Of a DNA stretch of 47,741 nt, positions 42,997-47,741 are shown in pieces (the first letter of the stretch is position 1; each line of letters begins with the position of its first letter). Source of the stretch: Chloroflexota bacterium (GTDB lineage Bacteria; Chloroflexota; FW602-bin22; JACPRP01); contig JACQUC010000247.1 in assembly GCA_016210495.1 (NCBI GenBank), positions 1 to 47,741 on the forward strand, given 5' to 3'. The notes beneath the pieces are model-generated. The model was not told the DNA's origin. It ran no database searches and worked only from the letters and a program-made list of their open reading frames with translations. A program made the position numbers and the translations under genes.

Positions 42997-44178
42997 ATGA
43001 TGAACAAATCTATCCTTTTCCTGGTCTCAGCGTTCCTCGTCGTCGGAGTTCTCCTCGGTTCCGCCTGTCAACAAGCCCCGGCCGCGCCCGCTCCCAAGCA
43101 GGAGGCACAGCCCAAAACCGCCCCTGTGTCTGAGGCAAAGCCAACCCCCGTACCGCCGGCGCCCACGGCCGCCAAGCCGGCAGCGGCAGCCACTCCGGCA
43201 GCAGCCGCGCCCCAGAAGGTAGCGCCGCTTTCGCCGACGGTGGCCGTTAAGCTCGGCGTATCGGCCTTCTCGCCATCCGACGCCGGCTTTCTGATCAGCC
43301 TGGAAAAGAACTACTTTAGAGAAGAGGGGCTCAATGTGGAGGTCGTGCCCTTCTCCACGGCGGGCGAGATGATCGCGCCGCTTTCGACCAACCAGATCGA
43401 CGTGGGGGGCGGCATCGTGGGGGCCGGGCTGTTCAACGCCATCGCCAGGGACATTCCGCTCAAGATCGTGGCCGATAAGGGCAGCGTCCCCAAGGGTTTC
43501 GGCTACGAGGCCCTGGTCATCCGCAAGGACGTGATGGACAGCGGCGCCTTCAAGACCGATGCCGATCTCAAAGGCAAGAACATCGCCATGGTCTCCCCCG
43601 GCAACATTCTCGAGATCGAGCTCGAGATGCTCCTGGCCAAGGTGGGGCTCAAGCTGTCAGATGTCACCATGACGACAATACCCGCCATGCGCGACCATTT
43701 GACGGCCCTCGCCAACAAGGGTGTCGACGCCACTTTCTTCGTCGAGCCGATGGTCTCCCAGGCAGTTCAACAGGGCATTGCCGTCAGATACAAGGGCAGC
43801 GACGAGATCTATCCCGGCCAGCAGATAGCGGTCGTGATGTACTCGCCCGGCTTCGCCGGCAAGACCGAGGCAGCCAGTAGGTTTATGGTCGGCTACCTTA
43901 AGGGTGTCCGCGATTACTACGACCTCGTCAAGAGCGGCAAGAACAAGAAGGAAATGATCGACATTCTGGCGAAGGGCACCAAAATCACCGATCTTGCGCT
44001 GTTCGACCGGATGGTGCCCGTGGGCCTCAACCCCAACGGGATCCCGAACACTCAAGGCCTGGCTAGCGATGTGAAATGGCTGATCGACAAAGGGCACATT
44101 AAACAGGCAGTCGACTTGAATAAGATCATCGACGGCCAGTACTCTGACTACGCCGTGAAACGATTGGGGAAATACTAA
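42997..44178 (+). CDS. NMT1/SsuA-type solute-binding lipoprotein A
   Basis: A 393-residue lipoprotein. The signal peptide ends at VGVLLGSAC, then an Ala/Pro linker to about residue 80. The domain VKLGVSAFSPSDAGFLISLE and the following KNYFREEGLNVEVVPFSTAG match the NitT/TauT (NMT1/THI5-like) periplasmic-binding fold. It ends with YSDYAVKRLGKY. No permease or ATPase is adjacent, so it is an orphan binding protein in this window. The start is one of two tandem ATG codons (42997, 43000) after AAAGG. The stop overlaps the start of the DUF2889-like gene (TAATG). Confidence 0.85.
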   Translation: MMNKSILFLVSAFLVVGVLLGSACQQAPAAPAPKQEAQPKTAPVSEAKPTPVPPAPTAAKPAAAATPAAAAPQKVAPLSPTVAVKLGVSAFSPSDAGFLISLEKNYFREEGLNVEVVPFSTAGEMIAPLSTNQIDVGGGIVGAGLFNAIARDIPLKIVADKGSVPKGFGYEALVIRKDVMDSGAFKTDADLKGKNIAMVSPGNILEIELEMLLAKVGLKLSDVTMTTIPAMRDHLTALANKGVDATFFVEPMVSQAVQQGIAVRYKGSDEIYPGQQIAVVMYSPGFAGKTEAASRFMVGYLKGVRDYYDLVKSGKNKKEMIDILAKGTKITDLALFDRMVPVGLNPNGIPNTQGLASDVKWLIDKGHIKQAVDLNKIIDGQYSDYAVKRLGKY

Positions 44179-45161
44179 TGCCGCAGGCAACTGATATGGG
44201 CGCGATTGATCGCGCCCCCACCTCGACGAAGAAATTCAAAATCGATTTCCTCAAGGTAAGCCCGAATCTATGGCGACTCAAGCCTCGCGTCGAGGACCCG
44301 ATCTACCGCGTCGTCGCCACCATCGATGTGTCTGTCCCGGACCTCGTCATCCGGGACACCTCCGTTCGTTTCCTCAACTATCCCCGTCGGGAATGCGAGA
44401 AGGCGGCGCCGAAGATCGAGGAGCTGATCGGGGTCGATATTCGCGGTCGCTTTCCCGAGGTGATGAATCGCGCGTGTCTCGGCCCGCAAGGCTGCGACAC
44501 CCTTTTCAACCTCGTCAACCTGTCGTGCCGGGGCTTGATGTACGCCTACATGGCGCAGCAAGTCGGGCTTGGCGGCATTTCGACGCAGCAATACCGCGAG
44601 TTCTTCGCATCGGGGATCGTGAACTGCGGCGTCACGACCGAGCCGTTCGCCCCCAAAGATTGCGCCCCGTCCGGGCACGAACCGGGCGCGGACGCGGAGA
44701 CGCCGCTGGTGGAAACCTGTGACGAGACCGAGCCGGCGTTTGTTCGCACCGTGACGGTGGACTATTTCGAGCTGGACGACGACCTCTGGCGCGCTCGCCC
44801 GCACATCGTCGACTACGAGCACAACATCTTCGCGACAGTAGACGTGTCGGCGGCGGACCTCGTGGTGCGGAACATCGATTTTACCTATCTCCGCCAGCCC
44901 TATCCGCATTGCAGTGAGATGAAGTCGCGGGCGGCGAGCATCGTCGGATCCTGCCTCGTGACCGATTACCGTCAGCGGGTTGTCGATGCCTATGGTGGCG
45001 CCGAGGGTTGTGGCCCGCTCACGTCGATTTTGACCAGCATCACGCGCGGGTTCTTGCAGACCTACCTGTGGCGCAGGACTGCTACGAGCAGGCTAAGCCC
45101 GCAGCAGAAGGAGCTTTGCGAGGCGGGACTCAGGCAGGACTGCATCGCCTGCAACAGTTAG
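44178..45161 (+). CDS. Tandem DUF2889-like protein, copy 2 (unknown function)
   Basis: A 327-residue paralog of the protein at 16611, again with two homologous halves. Half 1: FLKVSPNLWRLKPRVEDPIY, LVIRDTSVRFLNYPRREC and GPQGCDTLFNLVNLS. Half 2: YFELDDDLWRARPHIVDYEH, NIDFTYLRQPYPHC and GGAEGCGPLTSILTS; GGAEGC is identical to a core DUF2889 motif. The C-terminus is QDCIACNS. Its start overlaps the stop of the binding protein upstream by one base, so the two are translated together. The N-terminal MGAIDRAPTS is encoded by a palindromic repeat (44198-44217) and is not shared with copy 1. Function is unknown. Confidence 0.7.
   Translation: MPQATDMGAIDRAPTSTKKFKIDFLKVSPNLWRLKPRVEDPIYRVVATIDVSVPDLVIRDTSVRFLNYPRRECEKAAPKIEELIGVDIRGRFPEVMNRACLGPQGCDTLFNLVNLSCRGLMYAYMAQQVGLGGISTQQYREFFASGIVNCGVTTEPFAPKDCAPSGHEPGADAETPLVETCDETEPAFVRTVTVDYFELDDDLWRARPHIVDYEHNIFATVDVSAADLVVRNIDFTYLRQPYPHCSEMKSRAASIVGSCLVTDYRQRVVDAYGGAEGCGPLTSILTSITRGFLQTYLWRRTATSRLSPQQKELCEAGLRQDCIACNS
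44198..44217. repeat. Palindromic repeat inside the second DUF2889-like gene
   Basis: Arms GGGCGCGAT and ATCGCGCCC around TG, followed by CCCAC. It is close to the core of the palindrome in prmC (GGGGCGTGAT-TA-ATCACGCCCC, then CAC). It encodes GAIDRAP near the N-terminus. Confidence 0.7.
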
Positions 45162-45163
45162 GT

Positions 45164-45202
45164 GTGGATTTCGCAGTGAAACAGCTCGGCAAATATAACT
45201 AG
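45164..45202 (+). pseudogene. Remnant C-terminus of an NMT1-type binding protein
   Basis: Directly after the DUF2889-like stop, 12 codons plus TAG read VDFAVKQLGKYN. The binding protein at 45435 ends VDFAVKQLGKYQ and the one at 42997 ends YSDYAVKRLGKY. The DNA differs from 45435's end at most third positions, so this is not a recent copy of it. Nothing else of a binding protein is present upstream, where the DUF2889-like gene now lies. It suggests that a third binding-protein gene was largely replaced or deleted. Confidence 0.65.
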
Positions 45203-45434
45203 GCGAGCGTACTGCGCTGCGTCGTAAGGAGGTGTCGGCAGGAAAGCGAGCGTTTCCAGGGGCGTTTTCGGCAGTAGCTTGACCAATTGTCACATTCTCG
45301 AATCGAGTGTGGCCTGGTCCCCTAGAGATGTAGTGCGGGCGGCTTGTCCCCCGCAGGGGTGGGGTGGGGAAGCTGTTCCACAACCAAAGGTGGTAATTCC
45401 AAAGCAATCTATCTGCCAAAAGGAGAACTAGTCT

Positions 45435-46640
45435 ATGAGAAGGCTTGCCTCGATTGCCATCCGAGTCGTCTTTGCCGTTGCTCTCGTCTCCGTTCTGGTA
45501 GCCTGCGCCCAGCCCGCGCCCGCGCCCGAGAAACCCAAGGCGGCTGCCGAGCCTACGAAGGCACCGGCCCCCACGTCAGCGCCGGCGGAGCAGCCGAAGC
45601 CGGCCGCGACCGCCGCAAAGCCGGCGGCGCAGGAGAAGCCGGCGGCGCCCGTGGCCAAGCCCGCCGAACCAGCAAAGCCTAAAGAGCCCGCGCTCGTGCG
45701 CGTCGGCTTGCAGGCGACCGCCTCTGATGCCGGCTTCTACATCGCGGATGCCAAAGGCTACTTCACGGCGCAGGGCATCAAGTTCGAAGAAATCTTGTTC
45801 AGCGCCCCGCCCGAGATGCTATCCGCGCTGGCCACCGACAAGCTCGAAGTCGCCGGCATCGGCGCGAGCCAGCCACAATTTCTCAACGCCATTGAGCGTG
45901 GCATCCTCATCAAGGCCGTCGGCGACAAGGGCTCCCAGCCCAAAGGCGGCGGCTACATGGGCTTTGTCGTGCGCAAGGACCATGTGGACAGCGGCAAATA
46001 CAAGAGCCCGGCGGACCTGAAGGGCATGAAAGTTGCGCTGCCGCCTCCCCCCATGGTGAGCAGCAACACGCCCAATCTGGACACCCTGCTACAAAAGAAC
46101 GGCCTGACCTTGAAGGACATCGAGCTAGTCGGCGTGCCGATAGCCGACATGCCGGCGGCGCTGGCCGGACGCAGCATCGACGCCGCCTGGATTGCCGAGC
46201 CGGGCGTGGCCAGGGCGGTGGACATGGGGGCTGGCGTGCGCGTATTCGGCGGTGACGACGTTGCTGTCGGCCATCAGGTCAGCGCGTTCAACTACTCCCC
46301 CGGCTTTGTGAAGGACAAGGCGGATGTGGGCAAGCTGTTCATGGCCGCGTACCTCAAGGGCATCCGCGACTACAACGACGCCTTCTTCAAGAACAAAGGC
46401 AAGGCCGACATCATCAAGATCCTCACCCAGAAAACCAGTTTGAAGGACCCGGCCATCTGGGAGAAGATGGTGCCGCCCGGCCTGAACCCCGACGGCTACA
46501 TCAACATCGAGAGCGTCATGCGCGACATCAACTGGTTCTTCAACAACGACCAGGTCAAATGGAAGCCCAAGTCGGTCGAAGAGATCATCGACAACCAGTT
46601 CGTGGACTTCGCGGTGAAGCAACTAGGGAAGTATCAGTAG
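45435..46640 (+). CDS. NMT1/SsuA-type solute-binding lipoprotein B
   Basis: A 401-residue lipoprotein. The signal peptide ends at VSVLVAC, followed by an Ala/Pro/Lys linker to about residue 78. The domain begins VRVGLQATASDAGFYIADAK and continues GYFTAQGIKFEEILFSAPPE; it closes with FVDFAVKQLGKYQ. It is homologous to the protein at 42997 and also lacks an adjacent permease or ATPase. AAGGAG lies nine bases before the ATG. The 230-base gap upstream contains a small CTCGAATCGAG palindrome but no clear promoter. A strong terminator follows. Confidence 0.88.
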   Translation: MRRLASIAIRVVFAVALVSVLVACAQPAPAPEKPKAAAEPTKAPAPTSAPAEQPKPAATAAKPAAQEKPAAPVAKPAEPAKPKEPALVRVGLQATASDAGFYIADAKGYFTAQGIKFEEILFSAPPEMLSALATDKLEVAGIGASQPQFLNAIERGILIKAVGDKGSQPKGGGYMGFVVRKDHVDSGKYKSPADLKGMKVALPPPPMVSSNTPNLDTLLQKNGLTLKDIELVGVPIADMPAALAGRSIDAAWIAEPGVARAVDMGAGVRVFGGDDVAVGHQVSAFNYSPGFVKDKADVGKLFMAAYLKGIRDYNDAFFKNKGKADIIKILTQKTSLKDPAIWEKMVPPGLNPDGYINIESVMRDINWFFNNDQVKWKPKSVEEIIDNQFVDFAVKQLGKYQ

Positions 46641-46666
46641 GCGGGCTAGTGGTGACATCATTAGTG

Positions 46667-46704
46667 GCGGGCGTGTGCAATCCATCGGGATTGCACACGC
46701 CCGC
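46667..46704 (+). terminator. Intrinsic terminator of the binding-protein gene
   Basis: A near-perfect 17-bp stem (GCGGGCGTGTGCAATCC and its complement) with a tight loop, followed by TTTTCT. It starts 26 bases after the stop and is well placed to end the transcript before the convergent kelch gene. Confidence 0.85.
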
Positions 46705-46751
46705 TTTTCTCCAGGATTGTGGTCCGAGACTCACTGGTAGCGCATGGGGAC

Positions 46752-47741
46752 TCACGGCGGGTTTCGCATCATGACGGGCAGGTAGAGTCTCTGCGAGAAG
46801 AGCGGGTCGTAGATCAACTGGGTGCTGAGCGCCTGTCCGTCCCTCAAGCCGCCAAACAACAGAATCCTGGTGCGCGTCACCGCGGCAGCAGACGCCTGGC
46901 TCCCACCAGTCCCATCCTGGTACGCCGCAGCCGCGCCTTGCTGCGCGCCATAAACAGCCGCCATTTGCACACATAGGTAGTCGAACAAGCTACACATGAA
47001 GGCGTCGCCGAATTCCGGGTTGCCGGCGCTTCTACCCTGGAAGATATAGATCTTGTCGTCAGCCGACGCCGTGCTTTGGAGCGTGCGTGAGACTGGAAGG
47101 GTCCCGCTCAGCTGCGAGACCGTCGGCCAACTGTTTGTCTGCGGGTCGTACATCCGCATCGAATTAAAGAGGACGTTACCGTAGGTTTGACCGCCCCAGA
47201 TGTACATCTTGTCGTTGTAGACCACCGCGCTGTGCCCCGCGCGCGATGCAAAGGCTGAGCCTCGCTCTAGCCAGGTGCCCGTCAAGGGGTCGAACCTGTA
47301 GGCATAGTCCAGAGTCAGCCCGCCGCCCTGTGTGAAACCGCCAAAGATGTAGATGAAATCGCCGATGGAGACCGCGGTGTGCTGATAGCGCGCCTCGGGG
47401 AGCTGGCCCTGCTGCGAGAGTTGCGTCCACGCCCTGGTGGCTGGGTCGTAGCTCCAAGCGTCGTTGAGAACGCTACCATTTGCTCCAACACCGCCGAAGA
47501 TGTACAACTTGCCATTGTAAGTGGTTGCGGCGTACGAATGGCGGGCGGAAGGAGGGGAGTTGGCGGGAGTCACTTTGACAAACTCACTGTTGTCTTTGTT
47601 AAACTCCCATAGGTCGTCCATGACTGGTCCTCCTGAAAGCGGGGCGATAGGGGAGAGCTCGGTGCCGGAATTCCCGGTTGCAGTACCAGCCCCGCCAAAC
47701 AGGTAAACGGTGTTGGAGATCGTCACCATACTGTGCCCGAA
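46752..47741 (-). CDS. Kelch-repeat protein, N-terminus outside the window
   Basis: On the minus strand the frame is open to the window edge (FGHS precedes the ATG at 47729), so the 5' part is missing. The visible 329 residues contain about five kelch blades, each with a Gly-Gly pair and spaced Tyr/Trp: LYIFGG, DFIYIFGGF, DKMYIWGGQ, DKIYIFQG, RILLFGG. The order 'HSAVVYNDKMYIWGG ... MYDPQTNSWPTVSQL' is typical. The C-terminus QRLYLPVMMRNPP resembles the YLPLVxR tails that I know from secreted Chloroflexota proteins. It is probably an exported beta-propeller; its partner is unknown. Confidence 0.85.
   Translation of the reverse strand, partial: FGHSMVTISNTVYLFGGAGTATGNSGTELSPIAPLSGGPVMDDLWEFNKDNSEFVKVTPANSPPSARHSYAATTYNGKLYIFGGVGANGSVLNDAWSYDPATRAWTQLSQQGQLPEARYQHTAVSIGDFIYIFGGFTQGGGLTLDYAYRFDPLTGTWLERGSAFASRAGHSAVVYNDKMYIWGGQTYGNVLFNSMRMYDPQTNSWPTVSQLSGTLPVSRTLQSTASADDKIYIFQGRSAGNPEFGDAFMCSLFDYLCVQMAAVYGAQQGAAAAYQDGTGGSQASAAAVTRTRILLFGGLRDGQALSTQLIYDPLFSQRLYLPVMMRNPP

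Overview
The window is a GC-rich, gene-dense bacterial chromosome segment. It holds about 39 protein-coding genes, no rRNA or tRNA gene that I can see, no CRISPR array and no transposase. The lineage is inferred, not proven. Several solute-binding lipoproteins have long Ala/Pro/Lys/Thr linkers after the lipobox, a kelch protein ends in a YLPVMMR-type tail, and lone solute-binding, TAXI-TRAP, hydantoinase and amidohydrolase genes are abundant. Together these suggest an uncultured member of the Chloroflexota.

Layout. (1) 1-6.8 kb: the 3' part of a flotillin, a KimA-like potassium transporter, a tiny zinc-ribbon gene behind a hairpin/T-tract leader, an M3 oligoendopeptidase, a DUF6941-like protein, and a BrnT-like/ribbon-helix-helix toxin-antitoxin candidate. 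(2) 6.8-12.75 kb, minus strand: a six-gene redox operon with a good sigma70-type promoter. It encodes a NarI-like cytochrome b, a NasA/NarB-like molybdenum enzyme, a four-cluster ferredoxin, an anchored Rieske protein, a small membrane protein and a NarK-type transporter, and most likely forms an unusual nitrate reductase. (3) 12.75-16.3 kb: a thiolase divergent from prfA-prmC. (4) 16.3-22.8 kb: a tandem DUF2889-like protein, then creatininase-family, N-carbamoylsarcosine-amidase-like and amidohydrolase genes, a DUF2283 protein and an FAD flavoprotein. (5) 22.8-30.6 kb: a two-component system followed by a MacAB-like efflux system (HlyD adaptor with a C-terminal frameshift, ATPase, two FtsX/MacB-type permeases). 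(6) 30.7-36 kb: hyuB-hyuA, a 23-codon ORF and an M24-fold protein that has lost most metal ligands, behind a TTGACA-18-TATTCT promoter. (7) 36.2-41.2 kb: a TAXI-TRAP system with two receptors flanking one fused permease. (8) 41.4-46.7 kb: a UbiD-type decarboxylase with a 29-residue Cys-rich peptide, two NMT1-type binding lipoproteins, a second tandem DUF2889-like gene and the remnant tail of a third binding protein. (9) The end: the 3' part of a kelch-repeat protein on the minus strand.

How it may work together. The catabolic genes point to scavenging of small amide, cyclic-ureide and organic-acid nutrients: importers, ring-opening ATP-dependent hydantoinase, amidohydrolases, decarboxylase and thiolase. 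The redox operon would supply an electron sink. The most unusual items are the paired tandem DUF2889-like proteins, one translationally coupled to a solute-binding protein and followed by a relic of another; palindromic repeats lying in frame inside two genes; the composite nitrate-reductase-like operon; and several very small ORFs with good translation signals or suggestive cysteine motifs.
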